A stretch of 64,000 nt of DNA, from contig NZ_CP041238.1 in NCBI RefSeq assembly GCF_013488225.1, positions 3,311,501 to 3,375,500 of the forward strand, in the 5' to 3' direction. The notes beneath the pieces are model-generated. The model was not told where the DNA came from, made no database searches, and saw only the letters and a program-made list of their open reading frames with translations. The number at the start of each line of letters is the position of its first letter. The stretch's first letter is position 1. Positions 36,833-46,768 of this stretch are shown here, piece by piece. Both the position numbers and the translations under genes were made by a program. The stretch is from Sinorhizobium mexicanum (GTDB lineage Bacteria; Pseudomonadota; Alphaproteobacteria; Rhizobiales; Rhizobiaceae).

Positions 36833-38545
36833 CTAGAACAGAAAGTAGCGCTGCGCCATCGGCAGAACCGTCGCCGGCTCGCAGGTCAGTAGTTCGCCGT
36901 CGGCACGGACCTCGTAAGTCTCCGGATCGACCTCGATATGCGGCGTCAGGCTGTTGTGGATCATCGACGCCTTGCCGATGCCGCCGCGGGTGTTCTGGAC
37001 GGCGACAAGCTCCTTGGCGACCCCCAGCCGTCCCGCAAGCCCCGCATCGAGCGACGCCTGTGAGACGAAGGTGACCGAGGAGTTGGTCCGGTTCCGGCCA
37101 TAGGCTCCGAACATCGGCCGGTAGTGAACGGGCTGCGGCGTCGGGATCGAGGCGTTCGGATCGCCCATCGGTGCTGCCGCAATCGAGCCGCCAAGCAACA
37201 CCATGTCGGGCTTCACGCCGAAAAAGGCCGGGTTCCAGATGACGAGGTCGGCGCGCTTGCCCACTTCCAGCGAACCGATCTCGTGGCTGAGACCATGCGC
37301 GATCGCGGGGTTGATCGTGTATTTGGCGATGTAGCGCTTGACCCGGAAGTTGTCGTTGTCACCGGACTCTTCCTTGAGCCGCCCGCGCTGGCGCTTCATC
37401 TTGTCGGCCGTCTGCCAGGTGCGGATCGCCACTTCGCCGACGCGGCCCATGGCCTGGCTGTCGGACGAGATGATCGAAAAGGCGCCGATATCGTGCAGGA
37501 TATCCTCGGCGGCAATCGTTTCCTTGCGGATGCGGCTTTCGGCGAAGGCAATATCTTCCGGAATCGAGGGTGACAGATGGTGGCAAACCATCAGCATGTC
37601 GAGATGCTCAGCCAGCGTGTTGAGCGTGTAGGGCCTCGTCGGATTGGTCGAGGACGGAATGACATTCGGCTGGCCGCAGATCTTGATGATATCCGGCGCA
37701 TGGCCGCCTCCCGCCCCTTCCGTATGAAAGGCATGGATCGTCCGGCCCTTGATCGCGGCGATCGTATCCTCGACGAAACCGCTCTCGTTAAGCGTATCGG
37801 TGTGGATCATCACCTGGACATCATATTCGTCCGCAACCGACAGGCAGCAGTCGATCGCCGCTGGCGTCGTGCCCCAATCCTCGTGCAGCTTCAGCGAAGT
37901 GGCGCCGCCGAGCACCATTTCCACAAGGGCACCGGGGAGCGACGCATTGCCCTTGCCGGCAAAGGCCAGATTCATGGGGAATGCATCAGCCGCCTCGATC
38001 ATCCGGGCGATGTGCCATGGGCCAGGCGTGCAGGTCGTTGCGAGCGTGCCGTGCGCCGGGCCGGTGCCGCCGCCGAGCATGCAGGTGAGGCCGCTCATCA
38101 ACGCTTCCTCGATCTGCTGCGGGCAGATGAAGTGGATATGGCTGTCCATGCCGCCGGCCGTGATGATCTTGCCCTCGCCGGCGATGACTTCCGTGCCCGG
38201 CCCGACGATGATGGTGACGCCCGGCTGCGTGTCCGGATTGCCGGCCTTGCCGATCGCCGCAATTCGCCCGTCCTTGAGGCCGATATCCGCCTTCACGATC
38301 CCCCAATGATCGACGATCAGCGCGTTGGTGATCACGGTATCGACCGCGCCGCCCTCGCGCGTGACCTGGCTTTGCCCCATGCCGTCGCGGATAACCTTGC
38401 CGCCGCCGAACTTCACCTCTTCGCCATAGGTGGTGAAATCCTTCTCGACCTCGATGAAAAGTTCGGTATCGGCAAGGCGCACCTTGTCGCCCACCGTCGG
38501 ACCGAACATGTTGGCATAGGTGGCGCGCGACATCTTGTGGGGCAT
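36833..38545 (-). CDS. ureC: Urease alpha subunit UreC
   Basis: 570 residues, the full normal length. Nickel ligands and active site are visible: GGMDSHIHF (His136, His138), carbamylated Lys219 in [25 protein letters not shown], the His of [13 protein letters not shown] and the catalytic His of [13 protein letters not shown]. Hydrolyses urea to ammonia and carbamate in the cytoplasm with UreA and UreB. It begins 3 bp after the stop of the GT29-like gene. Confidence 0.98.
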   Translation of the reverse strand: MPHKMSRATYANMFGPTVGDKVRLADTELFIEVEKDFTTYGEEVKFGGGKVIRDGMGQSQVTREGGAVDTVITNALIVDHWGIVKADIGLKDGRIAAIGKAGNPDTQPGVTIIVGPGTEVIAGEGKIITAGGMDSHIHFICPQQIEEALMSGLTCMLGGGTGPAHGTLATTCTPGPWHIARMIEAADAFPMNLAFAGKGNASLPGALVEMVLGGATSLKLHEDWGTTPAAIDCCLSVADEYDVQVMIHTDTLNESGFVEDTIAAIKGRTIHAFHTEGAGGGHAPDIIKICGQPNVIPSSTNPTRPYTLNTLAEHLDMLMVCHHLSPSIPEDIAFAESRIRKETIAAEDILHDIGAFSIISSDSQAMGRVGEVAIRTWQTADKMKRQRGRLKEESGDNDNFRVKRYIAKYTINPAIAHGLSHEIGSLEVGKRADLVIWNPAFFGVKPDMVLLGGSIAAAPMGDPNASIPTPQPVHYRPMFGAYGRNRTNSSVTFVSQASLDAGLAGRLGVAKELVAVQNTRGGIGKASMIHNSLTPHIEVDPETYEVRADGELLTCEPATVLPMAQRYFLF

Positions 38546-38548
38546 GGA

Positions 38549-39196
38549 TCAGGCTCCGTCGGAAAAGTCTGAAGATTGGGATTGGTCGAGACGGCGAAGG
38601 CGGCCTTCGGCGACAAGCGCATCTACGTAGCGGCGTTCGGCGGCAAAGGGATGCCATTCCCAGCCGATATGGCCGAATCCGGCAAGCACGACGTCGTCTC
38701 GGGGCTGGGCGAAAGCGGCCAGGATCTCGGCGATCACCACCAGGCCGCTCGACGGCACGACATAGGGCGCCGGCGCGAACCGGGCGAGATCGCGCTCAAG
38801 CCGCTCGTGCGTTTCTACCGGGATCACTCGATGACGCCGGCCAGTCGCCCGTGCGAACGCTTCGAAGCCCGCCGTGTAATCGTCGCAGAAATCGTCGAGA
38901 TCCGGGTGCGTCTTCATAAGATCCGCCCGCATGGCGGCAAACTTCGCGCCAGTACGGACGCTCCATATCTCGCTCGCGCGCCGCACTGGCCCGCTGTTCT
39001 TCCATCGACCTCCACCGAGCATCGACAGCGCTGGGCGACCAGTATTGCAGACCGCGACGATGTCGGTTCTTGTCCCGCCGTTGCCGACCGAGCGGCAATC
39101 GTTGAAGCGGATGACGAGATCGGCGGAGTCAATCACGGCTGCCGCGCCTTGCGGCACGTCGCCATTGCCAACAATCGTGATGGTGCGGCCGCTCAA
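38549..39196 (-). CDS. GT29 sialyltransferase-like protein encoded in the urease operon
   Basis: 215 residues. The N-terminus ITIVGNGDVPQGAAAVIDS followed by ADLVIRFNDCRSVGNGGTRTDI resembles sialylmotif L of glycosyltransferase family 29 (VGNS...IDxxDxVIRxN). No signal peptide or membrane anchor is seen, unlike eukaryotic sialyltransferases. Rhizobial homologues are usually labelled urease operon accessory protein. It is packed between the LprI-like gene (3 bp) and ureC (3 bp), so it must be cotranslated with urease. A sugar-transfer activity or a CMP/nucleotide-binding role is inference; the catalytic His of sialylmotif VS is possibly the one in FGHIGWEWHPF. Confidence 0.72.
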   Translation of the reverse strand: MSGRTITIVGNGDVPQGAAAVIDSADLVIRFNDCRSVGNGGTRTDIVAVCNTGRPALSMLGGGRWKNSGPVRRASEIWSVRTGAKFAAMRADLMKTHPDLDDFCDDYTAGFEAFARATGRRHRVIPVETHERLERDLARFAPAPYVVPSSGLVVIAEILAAFAQPRDDVVLAGFGHIGWEWHPFAAERRYVDALVAEGRLRRLDQSQSSDFSDGA

Positions 39197-39199
39197 CGG

Positions 39200-39622
39200 T
39201 CAGTTTCCGCTCGGTTCGAGGAGTTGCTTCAATTCGCTTGTTCGCTTGCGGGTCAGTTCCGCCAGGCAGCCGGAAACGAGCATCGGCTCCATCGAACCGC
39301 CACGCGCCTCGAACCCGGCCAGTTCGCACTGCCCGTCACGGTAGCCGATCCAGGCCCGTTGCGCCTTCTTCAATGCCTGTTCCGCGCCGGGATAGGCGGC
39401 GTCGATTTCGCCGAGTTCCTTGTCCATCGCCTTCATGGCAGCGACGGCTTGTTTGTAGATGTTGTTCAGGTCCGCATCGGCTCGGTCATAGTCCTGGCCG
39501 GCGCAGATGTTCATGTCCATCTGCGTCACAGCGTTCTGGCAATCGACCCTTGGCTGTTCTTGCGCGGCGGCCGAAACCGCTGACAGCAGAAGCAAGCCGG
39601 ATAGAGACGCGAACACCCTCAT
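39200..39622 (-). CDS. LprI/DUF1311-family secreted protein
   Basis: 140 residues. Signal peptide [20 protein letters not shown] then [22 protein letters not shown], the usual start of DUF1311. Conserved pattern: [11 protein letters not shown], then [22 protein letters not shown] and a final Cys (SGCLAELT). Family members include a mycobacterial lysozyme inhibitor. Overlaps the ureB stop by 4 bp and precedes the GT29-like gene by 3 bp. A periplasmic partner in a cytoplasmic urease operon is unexpected. Confidence 0.85.
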   Translation of the reverse strand: MRVFASLSGLLLLSAVSAAAQEQPRVDCQNAVTQMDMNICAGQDYDRADADLNNIYKQAVAAMKAMDKELGEIDAAYPGAEQALKKAQRAWIGYRDGQCELAGFEARGGSMEPMLVSGCLAELTRKRTSELKQLLEPSGN

Positions 39623-39924
39623 AGCTTGCCCATGATCGCCTGGCGGAAGCCAAACACCTCGCGTTTGCCTGAAAGCGGGATCAACGTGACCTGCCTCGTC
39701 TGGCCGGGCTCGAAGCGGACGGCCGTACCGGCCGGAATGTCGAGCCGCTTGCCGCGGGCGGCGTCACGATCGAAGATCAGTCCCGGGTTCGTCTCGGCGA
39801 AATGATAGTGGCTCCCAACCTGCACGGGCCGGTCGCCGGAATTGGAAACCTCGATCGTGACGGTTTGGAGACCGACGTTCAGTTCGATCTCGCCTTCAGC
39901 TGCGATGATTTCGCCAGGAATCAT
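39619..39924 (-). CDS. ureB: Urease beta subunit UreB
   Basis: 101 residues, standard for a separate bacterial beta chain. Signatures: [16 protein letters not shown] at the N-terminus, [18 protein letters not shown] and [15 protein letters not shown]. Structural subunit that caps the UreC active-site entry. Lies 12 bp after the DUF1272 gene. Confidence 0.97.
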   Translation of the reverse strand: MIPGEIIAAEGEIELNVGLQTVTIEVSNSGDRPVQVGSHYHFAETNPGLIFDRDAARGKRLDIPAGTAVRFEPGQTRQVTLIPLSGKREVFGFRQAIMGKL

Positions 39925-39936
39925 GTCCTCTCCTCT

Positions 39937-40191
39937 TCAAGTGGCTTGACCGTCCGCACAGCCTTGCGGCTTCAACACGCGCTCCGTCGACGCCGGATAT
40001 TTCGCGAGCATCGCAACCGGGCGGACCGGCCGGCGCACCAGTTCACCGCTGCAATTCGGGCAGATGCCGTCAAGCTTCTTGTCGGCACAGTCGGCACAGA
40101 AGGTGCATTCGAACGTGCAGATCATGGCCTCCCGGCTCTCCGGCGGCAGGTCGCGATCACAGCATTCGCAGTTCGGGCGCAGGCTCAGCAT
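39937..40191 (-). CDS. DUF1272-family small zinc-finger-like protein
   Basis: 84 residues. N-terminal half is cysteine-rich: CECCDRDLPPES, MICTFECTFCADCAD and GICPNCSGELVRRP, giving a treble-clef-like set of up to nine Cys, consistent with DUF1272. The C-terminal 30 residues are not conserved in appearance. Situated between ureA and ureB, where such a gene is found in several rhizobia. Function unknown; metal binding (zinc or nickel) is plausible from the cysteines. Confidence 0.85.
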   Translation of the reverse strand: MLSLRPNCECCDRDLPPESREAMICTFECTFCADCADKKLDGICPNCSGELVRRPVRPVAMLAKYPASTERVLKPQGCADGQAT

Positions 40192-40254
40192 GGTTGCCCC
40201 TCAAGGTTGACGGCGGATCCGGTCAGAATTCGCTCCACACTCTTCCGTCATGCC

Positions 40255-40557
40255 CTAGCGGATCGGTTCGTGGACGGTGACGAGCTTCGTCCCATCCGGA
40301 AAGGTCGCCTCGATCTGAATGTCATGGATCATTTCGGGGATCCCTTCCATGACCTGGTCGCGGGTCAGCACATGCGCGCCGGCTTCCATCAATTCGGCCA
40401 CGGAGCGCCCGTCCCGCGCACCTTCGACGACAAAATCGGTGATGAGGGCGATCGCTTCCGGATGGTTGAGCTTCACGCCACGCTCCAGCCTCCGGCGCGC
40501 GATCATCGCCGCCATGGAAATCAACAGCTTGTCCTTTTCGCGCGGGGTGAGATTCAT
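40255..40557 (-). CDS. ureA: Urease gamma subunit UreA
   Basis: 100 residues from the ATG at 40557 ([18 protein letters not shown]), which is the conserved family start; five more residues in the open frame are not used. Further signatures: [17 protein letters not shown] and [10 protein letters not shown]. Starts 27 bp after ureD. Confidence 0.97.
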   Translation of the reverse strand: MNLTPREKDKLLISMAAMIARRRLERGVKLNHPEAIALITDFVVEGARDGRSVAELMEAGAHVLTRDQVMEGIPEMIHDIQIEATFPDGTKLVTVHEPIR

Positions 40558-40584
40558 GCGTCGGCCGTCCAATAAATTGTGGGA

Positions 40585-41418
40585 TCAGATCGTCCAGACT
40601 TTCGGCACAGATGCATCGTTACGCAAGTGCGAAATAACCGGGACAAGAATTTTTCTAAGTGCGAAGCCGTCTGTCGCAACAATCCGCGCGACCAGTTTGT
40701 CACGACCGGCAACCTGAGAATGGCTGACCCCGGCGCTCGCATAGCCGCCGAGGGTGCCTCGCAGCCTGGGCAGCATCGCTTCGCAATCCGTCCCCACATA
40801 AAGCAGTGTCGCAAAGGCTGCCGCGCCGCCGAGTACCGCGGAACGTCCCGCGAGTGCGGCAATATCATTGGCAAGGGTCAGGTTCTCCGCATGCAGAAGC
40901 CGGCCGCCGCTTGTCACCCGCCAGCGGTCACGAAAGAGACCAGCCTGCACGACCTCGCCCATCGCCTTGCGGCCGAGAAGAACCGCCTCGACCGCCAGAA
41001 AGGTTGCGTCTCCGGCAAGCTCGACCTCCAGGGACCGCGCCAAGGATGCGCGGTCGAAGAGGATGGTTTCCTGCGGCAGCCAATCGACCCGGCTTCCGCC
41101 AGCAACAAGGATCCGCGTCGAGATATCGGCCGTTCCAGCGCTCGCCTTGTAGATTTTCTCGCAGGCCTGCGTCGTCAATGTCAGCGTGGTGCCTTCGCCC
41201 GCCTCGAACGCCCAGGCCATCCGGTCGCCGCCGGTGATTCCCCCCGACGAATTGATCAGCACCGCTTCAAGCGACGCATCAAAGGTCTTTGGCAGTCGGA
41301 TCTTGGCGCAGCCCTCCTGATAGAGTTCAGCGATAGCCGTGCGGCCGTCTCGGGACTTGGCAACGAGCCGCCCTTTTCCCCACGCCCGCTGCGGAGCGAC
41401 GATTGCTGCATTATTCAT
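40585..41418 (-). CDS. ureD: Urease accessory protein UreD
   Basis: 277 residues from the ATG at 41418. Typical UreD features are [27 protein letters not shown] and [14 protein letters not shown]. Scaffold that binds apo-urease and recruits UreF and UreG for nickel insertion. First gene of the urease operon; its promoter must lie in the 289 bp toward 41707. Confidence 0.95.
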   Translation of the reverse strand: MNNAAIVAPQRAWGKGRLVAKSRDGRTAIAELYQEGCAKIRLPKTFDASLEAVLINSSGGITGGDRMAWAFEAGEGTTLTLTTQACEKIYKASAGTADISTRILVAGGSRVDWLPQETILFDRASLARSLEVELAGDATFLAVEAVLLGRKAMGEVVQAGLFRDRWRVTSGGRLLHAENLTLANDIAALAGRSAVLGGAAAFATLLYVGTDCEAMLPRLRGTLGGYASAGVSHSQVAGRDKLVARIVATDGFALRKILVPVISHLRNDASVPKVWTI

Positions 41419-41665
41419 GAAAGGCCGTTGGCTATCTTTGCGACACATTGCATGCATCGATGGCGGCATCGTCCGCGAGCCGGTCTCCAAAGTCAAGGCA
41501 TTGTTTCGCAAGGCGAATTCACGAAGACGCCCCTGCGAGACGTCGACTGCTTTGGGCCACCATCTCCGGCGACCGGCGAACAGGGGCAGTGACGTTGTCG
41601 CCGACCTTCATGTCCATTGCCGTTCGGGTTTCTCCGTCGCGGCCAGCCCGCTTCCCCTGAACGCA

Positions 41666-41690
41666 AGAGGGCGCCGCTCGGGCGCCCTCT
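41666..41690 (-). terminator. Hairpin downstream of the alpha/beta hydrolase gene
   Basis: Perfect 10 bp arms AGAGGGCGCC / GGCGCCCTCT with a 5 nt loop, 18 bp after the hydrolase stop. T-rich sequence follows only on the plus strand, so factor-independent termination on the minus strand is uncertain. Confidence 0.5.
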
Positions 41691-41707
41691 ACTCTTTTGT
41701 TCGAAGA

Positions 41708-42703
41708 TTACGACCTCGCGAATTCGAGCAGGTCCTGGTTGAGCTGGTCCTTGTGGGTGTCCGTGATACCGTGCGGGGCGCCGGGATAGACCTTCAGCGT
41801 CGCATGCGGGACGAGTTTCTTCGAGGCCCGCGCCGCCGCGTCGATCGGCACGATCTGGTCGTCGTCGCCATGGATGATCAGGGTCGGCACGTCGAACTTC
41901 TTCAGGTCCTCGGTGAAATCGGTCTGCGAGAAGGCGACGATCGAGTCGTAGGTGTTCTTGTGGCCGCCCATCATGCCCTGCAGCCAGAAGCTGTCGATCA
42001 TGCCTTGGGAAACCTTGGCGCCCGGCCGGTTGAAGCCGAAGAACGGGCCGGAGGCGATGTCCTTGTAGAGTTGCGAGCGGTCGACGACGCTTGCCGCCTG
42101 GAGATTGTCGAACACCTCCTTCGGCAGCCCGCCGGGGTTGGCGTCGGTCTTGACCATCAGCGGCGGCACCGCCGAGATCAGCCCGGCCTTGGCGACGCGC
42201 TTGGTGCCGTGACGGCCGATATAGCGGGAGATTTCGCCGCCACCGGTCGAAAAGCCGGCGAGGAAGATGCCGGTGAGATCGAGTTGTTCGATCAGCTCGG
42301 CGAGATCGTCGGCATAGTGGTCCATGTCGTTGCCGTCCCAGGGCTGGCTGGAGCGGCCATGACCGCGGCGGTCATGGGTGATGACGCGGAAGCCGTTGTT
42401 GGCGAGGTGGAAGGCCTGGGCCTCCCAGCTGTCGGAAGACAGCGGCCAGCCGTGGCTGAGCACGACCACCGGCCCGTCCTTTGGACCCCAGTCCTTGTAA
42501 TAGATTTCGACGCCGTCGCGGGTGACGATCCTGCTGCCCATGGTCCTTGCTCCTTCGCTGGTTGTGTTGGTTGCATTCGCGGCACCTGCCGCCGCCGAGG
42601 CCGGGCGGACAGCAGATACTGCAGCGGCGGCGCCGAGAGTGGCAGCCAGTATGTCTCTTCGCGAGATGCCGTTCGTCCTTGCGTTTGCGCTTATCCTTGT
42701 CAT
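41708..42703 (-). CDS. Tat-exported alpha/beta hydrolase, cofactor-free haloperoxidase type
   Basis: 331 residues from the ATG at 42703, preceded by AAGGAG. A twin-arginine signal ([20 protein letters not shown]) precedes AAAGAAN. The catalytic domain has [15 protein letters not shown], oxyanion/nucleophile elbow [13 protein letters not shown] with Ser, [15 protein letters not shown] with Asp, and the final His in [12 protein letters not shown]. Matches chloroperoxidase/arylesterase-type hydrolases. Divergent from an OhrR-like regulator with three operators between, so organic peroxide or electrophile control is likely. Confidence 0.9.
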   Translation of the reverse strand: MTRISANARTNGISRRDILAATLGAAAAVSAVRPASAAAGAANATNTTSEGARTMGSRIVTRDGVEIYYKDWGPKDGPVVVLSHGWPLSSDSWEAQAFHLANNGFRVITHDRRGHGRSSQPWDGNDMDHYADDLAELIEQLDLTGIFLAGFSTGGGEISRYIGRHGTKRVAKAGLISAVPPLMVKTDANPGGLPKEVFDNLQAASVVDRSQLYKDIASGPFFGFNRPGAKVSQGMIDSFWLQGMMGGHKNTYDSIVAFSQTDFTEDLKKFDVPTLIIHGDDDQIVPIDAAARASKKLVPHATLKVYPGAPHGITDTHKDQLNQDLLEFARS

Positions 42704-42748
42704 GGAATGCTCCTTGTTCCGCTGCATAGATCGCTGAAAGTCTCGCGG

Positions 42749-42887
42749 TTAAATCGCGCACGATACAAATAACTACCGAACTTCCCGCCCCGATCATTTT
42801 CTAATTATCTCACGATTAAATCGTGCACGATATTTATCGCGCTGAATTTGACGTGTCAATACCTTGCGATTAGATCGCGAACGATTT
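42749..42887. promoter_or_regulatory. Three palindromic operators between hydrolase and OhrR-like gene
   Basis: Near-identical sites at 42749-42765 (TTAAATCGCGCACGATA), 42815-42832 (core ATCGTGCACGAT, a perfect palindrome at 42820-42831) and 42868-42887 (TTAGATCGCGAACGATT core). Cores are at 42753-42764, 42820-42831 and 42874-42885, spaced 67 and 54 bp. Probably bound by the MarR-type product of the adjacent gene. Confidence 0.75.
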
Positions 42888-42920
42888 ATTTTATCCCATG
42901 ATCAAATCTGGGTTGGGACA

Positions 42921-43373
42921 ATGACCAAAACAGACAGCCCCTCTCACGAAGACCTTATGAAACTCGACAATTTTCTGTGTTTCGCGATCTATTCGACGAA
43001 CCACGCCTTCACGCGCGTCTACAAGCCGCTGCTCGACGAGTTGGACCTCACCTATCCGCAATATCTCGTGATGGTCGTCCTTTGGGAAAAGGACGACCAG
43101 ACCGTTGGCAGTTTGGGCGAAAGGCTCTTTCTGGAGTCAAGCACGCTCACACCCATGCTGAAGCGCCTCGAAGCCATGGGCTACATATCGCGGCTCCGGG
43201 ACAGGACCGATGAGCGACAAGTGCGCGTGAAATTGACCGAAAGCGGCCGCGCCTTGCGGGAAAAGGCCGAGAATGTTCCCCATGGCATTGCCAACGCCAC
43301 AGGGATGGAACCCGCGGAACTCGTCCGGCTCAAGCAGGAGATCGCGACGCTGCGTACGTCGCTGCTGCGATAA
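42921..43373 (+). CDS. MarR-family regulator, OhrR-like
   Basis: 150 residues from the ATG at 42921. The N-terminus [24 protein letters not shown] carries the single reactive Cys in the position of the OhrR peroxide-sensing cysteine, and [16 protein letters not shown] precedes the winged helix ([19 protein letters not shown]). OhrR represses organic hydroperoxide defence genes until its Cys is oxidised. It is divergent from the hydrolase gene, not from an ohr gene, so the controlled target is unusual. Confidence 0.87.
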   Translation: MTKTDSPSHEDLMKLDNFLCFAIYSTNHAFTRVYKPLLDELDLTYPQYLVMVVLWEKDDQTVGSLGERLFLESSTLTPMLKRLEAMGYISRLRDRTDERQVRVKLTESGRALREKAENVPHGIANATGMEPAELVRLKQEIATLRTSLLR

Positions 43374-43496
43374 GGTGCGCTCTATGGCGATGGCAGCATG
43401 CGCATCGCCCCTGCATGCGCCCTAAAAGCCGCTCAAGGACAAAGTCCCTTGCATATCTGATCAGACGGGCTGCGTATGCACCGCTGCCGCAGGAAC

Positions 43497-43525
43497 AAAA
43501 AGACCCGGCGCTTCCACGCCGGGTC
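43497..43525 (-). terminator. Terminator of the branched-chain amino acid binding-protein gene
   Basis: GACCCGGCG (43502-43510) pairs with CGCCGGGTC (43517-43525), followed on the minus strand by TTTTT (43501-43497). 25 bp after the stop codon. Confidence 0.9.
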
Positions 43526-43550
43526 CTCTAAAAGCGGAACGAAATGACGA

Positions 43551-44669
43551 CTATTCGTTCTGGAAGTAGCTGTACTTGCCGTCGTCACCCTTCTTCCAGG
43601 TGTACATAACGTAGTCCGGGCGGGTGATGTCACCCTTTTCGTCGTAGCCGAGTTCGCCGATTGCGGTCTTGAAGGGACCCTTGGCCTTGATGGCCTCGGC
43701 AACGGCCTGCGGATCGTTGCCGCCGGCAGCCTTCGCGCCTTCAGCGATTACCTGGAGAGCGGCATAGGCATAGAGCGTGTAGGCTTCCGGTTCGAAGCCT
43801 GCGGTGCGGAACTTCTCGACGAGGTCCTTGGCATTCGGGTTCTTGCGCGGATCCGGCGAGAAGGTCATCAGCGTGCCGTCAACGGCGTCACCGGCGATCG
43901 AGGCCAGTTCGTTCGAGACGATACCGTCACCCGACATCATCGTTGCCTTCAGGCCCTGGTCCTTCATCTGGCGCATGATCAGGCCAGCTTCCGTGTGCAG
44001 ACCGCCGTAATAGACGATGGAGACACCGGCTTGCTTCATCTTCGCGATCAGCGCGGAGAAGTCCTTGTCACCCGTGTTGATACCTTCGTAGAGCGCTTCG
44101 GTGAGGCCGGCCTCGTTCATTGCCTTCTTGGTTTCATCGGCAAGGCCCTGACCATAGGGAGTCTTGTCGTGAACAACAGCGATCTTCGCGTCCTTGAAGT
44201 TGGCGGCGAGGTAGGCACCGGCAACCGCACCCTGCTGGTCGTCGCGACCGCAGGTACGGAAGGTGTTCCACAGGCCGCGCTCAGTGAACTGCGGGTTGGT
44301 AGAGGCCGGAGTGACCTGCAGGATGCCGTTTTCGGCGTAGATTTCCGAAGCCGGGATGGACACGCCCGAGTTGAAGTGGCCGACCACGAACTTCACGCCG
44401 TCAGCAACGAACTTGTTGGCGACCGAAACGCCCTGCTTGGCATCCGACACGTCGTCGCCGAGCACAACCTTGATCTGTTCACCGTTGATGCCGCCTGCAG
44501 CGTTGATATCGGCAGCCGCCTGTTCAGCACCCTTCTGAAGCTGTGCACCGAACGCAGCATTCGGGCCCGTCAGCGGGCCGGCAACGCCGACCACAATGTC
44601 AGCCCACGCAGAGCCGCTAAAGGCGACCATTGCCGTCAGCGCAACGGCCGACAAAAGAGACTTTTTCAT
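43551..44669 (-). CDS. Branched-chain amino acid ABC transporter binding protein
   Basis: 372 residues from the ATG at 44669. Signal peptide [20 protein letters not shown], cut before [12 protein letters not shown]. Type I periplasmic binding fold with [21 protein letters not shown] and [13 protein letters not shown], as in LivJ/LivK/BraC. Captures Leu/Ile/Val or related amino acids. Separated from the permease operon by a small membrane-protein gene and placed last in transcription, next to a strong terminator. Confidence 0.93.
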   Translation of the reverse strand: MKKSLLSAVALTAMVAFSGSAWADIVVGVAGPLTGPNAAFGAQLQKGAEQAAADINAAGGINGEQIKVVLGDDVSDAKQGVSVANKFVADGVKFVVGHFNSGVSIPASEIYAENGILQVTPASTNPQFTERGLWNTFRTCGRDDQQGAVAGAYLAANFKDAKIAVVHDKTPYGQGLADETKKAMNEAGLTEALYEGINTGDKDFSALIAKMKQAGVSIVYYGGLHTEAGLIMRQMKDQGLKATMMSGDGIVSNELASIAGDAVDGTLMTFSPDPRKNPNAKDLVEKFRTAGFEPEAYTLYAYAALQVIAEGAKAAGGNDPQAVAEAIKAKGPFKTAIGELGYDEKGDITRPDYVMYTWKKGDDGKYSYFQNE

Positions 44670-44782
44670 CTTGTTACTCCCAATAATCGAGCGGGTCTCG
44701 TTTCTACGCCTGCGCAATGCCCACCTTAATCGCGCCGGTGTTCTTTCGCACCGGCCGCAATCGACCGGCACGCGCTGTTCCC

Positions 44783-45127
44783 TTATTTGGTCTTCCAGGA
44801 GAAGGGTGAAGCCTTTTCATAGAGCCAGTAGTAGTTGTTGGTCATTTGCTTGGTCCGGTAGTATCGGAAGCCGGCAGTAGCAAACAACAAAAGCACGATC
44901 GTGTCCACGATATAGTACTGCAGGCTGAACATCGTGGCGCCGAAAAGAGCGTGATGAATGAAGCGGATAGCCCAACCCAGCAACGCTACATAGAGCAGCA
45001 GCCGCGGAAAGTTATGCCACGTATCGGCGACGCTCTTGCCCGTCCGCCAGGCGGTCCAGCCACCCAGCACACAGGTAATGAAGAGAAACTGCCAGATTGA
45101 CGTTTCTTCGTAGAGAATTCCCTGCAT
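44783..45127 (-). CDS. Small conserved membrane protein in the liv operon (DUF6867-like)
   Basis: 114 residues with three predicted membrane segments (about 12-28, 41-60 and 68-88) and a charged, Tyr-rich C-terminus ([15 protein letters not shown]). It sits between livF (25 bp gap) and the binding-protein gene and has good codon structure. I recall similar proteins at the same place in other Rhizobiales, grouped as DUF6867, but cannot check. Function unknown; an accessory of the liv importer is the natural guess. Confidence 0.75.
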   Translation of the reverse strand: MQGILYEETSIWQFLFITCVLGGWTAWRTGKSVADTWHNFPRLLLYVALLGWAIRFIHHALFGATMFSLQYYIVDTIVLLLFATAGFRYYRTKQMTNNYYWLYEKASPFSWKTK

Positions 45128-45152
45128 GTTTACATACTCCAGGCGCGGCGCA

Positions 45153-45878
45153 TCAATGACGGCCGCCTTCGAGATAGGCTGAACGGACTTCCGGATTGGC
45201 GAGAAGATCCTTGCCTGTCCCGCTCATGGTCACCCTGCCGTTGACCATGACATAAGCGCGGTCCGACAGCTTGAGTGCACCGAAGGCGTTCTGTTCGACG
45301 AGGAACACCGTCAGGCCTTCTTGCTTGTTGAGTTTCTTGATCGCCTCGAAGATGCCCTTCACGATCAGCGGCGCGAGGCCGAGCGAAGGTTCGTCGAGCA
45401 AAAGCAGCTTCGGCCGGGCCATCAGGGCGCGCCCGATCGACAGCATCTGTTGTTCGCCGCCCGACAGCGTGCCGCCGCGTTGCGCCTGCCTCTCCTTCAG
45501 GCGTGGGAAGAGCGTGAAGATCTTTTCGACGTCCTCGTTGAAATACTTCAGGTTGTCCAGGCTTGCCCCCATCTGCAGGTTCTCGAGAACCGTCATGCGC
45601 GGGAAGATGCGTCGCCCTTCCGGCGATTGCGCGATCCGGAGACGGGCGATCTCATGCGTCGGCAGGCGCGTGATCTCCTGACCGTCGAAGAAGACGGAGC
45701 CGGTGCGCGCCTGCGGGCTGCCGCAGATCGTCATCATCAGCGTCGACTTCCCGGCGCCGTTGGCGCCGATCAGGCTGACGATCTCTCCGCGATGAACCTC
45801 CACGTCGACGCCGTTCAGCGCCCGGATATTGCCGTAATAGGTCTCGACGGCTCTCACATGCAGCAGCGGAGCACTCAT
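45153..45878 (-). CDS. livF: Branched-chain amino acid ABC transporter ATPase LivF
   Basis: 241 residues. Walker A GANGAGKSTLMMTICG, signature LSGGEQQMLSIGRA, Walker B LLLLDEPSLGLAP, switch His region FLVEQNAFGAL, typical LivF differences from LivG. Overlaps livG by 4 bp. Couples ATP hydrolysis to amino acid import. Confidence 0.96.
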   Translation of the reverse strand: MSAPLLHVRAVETYYGNIRALNGVDVEVHRGEIVSLIGANGAGKSTLMMTICGSPQARTGSVFFDGQEITRLPTHEIARLRIAQSPEGRRIFPRMTVLENLQMGASLDNLKYFNEDVEKIFTLFPRLKERQAQRGGTLSGGEQQMLSIGRALMARPKLLLLDEPSLGLAPLIVKGIFEAIKKLNKQEGLTVFLVEQNAFGALKLSDRAYVMVNGRVTMSGTGKDLLANPEVRSAYLEGGRH

Positions 45879-46768
45879 TGCTTGGTGCCTCCCTGCCCGC
45901 CTTCGATCTCCTCGATTTGTTCGATCACCTCTTCAACCTCTTCGTCCTCGACACCCAGATAGGCCGCAATGACCTTCGGATCGTTCCTCACGAATTCCGG
46001 GTTGCCGTCGGAAATCTTCTGGCCGTATTCCAGCACCACCACATGGTCGGAAATCTCCATGACCACCGACATGTCATGCTCGATCAAGAGGATGGACGTG
46101 CCGGTATCGCGGCGGATGTTCTGCAACAGTTCATTGAGCGCCAGCGACTCGCGTGGGTTGAGGCCCGCCGCTGGCTCGTCGAGGCAGAGAAGTTCCGGCC
46201 CGGTGCACATGGCGCGAGCGATCTCAAGCCGCCGCTGCGCACCGTAAGGCAGGTCCCCGGCCGGATCGTCGGCGCGGTCGATCAGCGACGCTCTCTCGAG
46301 CCAATGCCTCGCAATGTCGATCGCTTCCCTGGAAGCCTGACGATAGGCCGGGAATCCGAGCAGGCCGAGAATGGTATAGCCGGAAGCCAGCATCAGCTTG
46401 TTGTGTTGGGCCACGAGCAGGTTTTCCAGAACCGTGAGGCCGGAGAACATCCGGATGTTCTGGAACGTGCGCGCGACCTTGGCGTGCTTGGTGATCTCGA
46501 AATCGGGCAGACGCTCGAGCAGATACTCCTGCCCGGCCTTCTGCCTCATCGTGATCATGCCCATCGTCGGCTTGTAGAAGCCGGTGATGCAGTTGAACAC
46601 CGTCGTCTTGCCCGCCCCGTTCGGGCCGATCAGCGCGGTGATGTCGCCGCGATACGCCTCGAAGGAGAAGTCGTTGATGGCCATGAGACCGCCGAAGCGC
46701 ATCGAGAGGTGCTCGACCTTGAGAATGGGGTCTTTTGTCATCGTATTCGTCATTGTCTCGATGGCCAT
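45875..46768 (-). CDS. livG: Branched-chain amino acid ABC transporter ATPase LivG
   Basis: 297 residues, longer than usual because of an acidic C-terminal tail (EDEEVEEVIEQIEEIEGG). Walker A GPNGAGKTTVFNCITG, signature region YGAQRRLEIARAM, Walker B LLCLDEPAAGLNP, LLIEHDMSVVM. It shares its start codon base with the livM stop region, so both are translationally coupled. Confidence 0.96.
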   Translation of the reverse strand: MAIETMTNTMTKDPILKVEHLSMRFGGLMAINDFSFEAYRGDITALIGPNGAGKTTVFNCITGFYKPTMGMITMRQKAGQEYLLERLPDFEITKHAKVARTFQNIRMFSGLTVLENLLVAQHNKLMLASGYTILGLLGFPAYRQASREAIDIARHWLERASLIDRADDPAGDLPYGAQRRLEIARAMCTGPELLCLDEPAAGLNPRESLALNELLQNIRRDTGTSILLIEHDMSVVMEISDHVVVLEYGQKISDGNPEFVRNDPKVIAAYLGVEDEEVEEVIEQIEEIEGGQGGTKQ

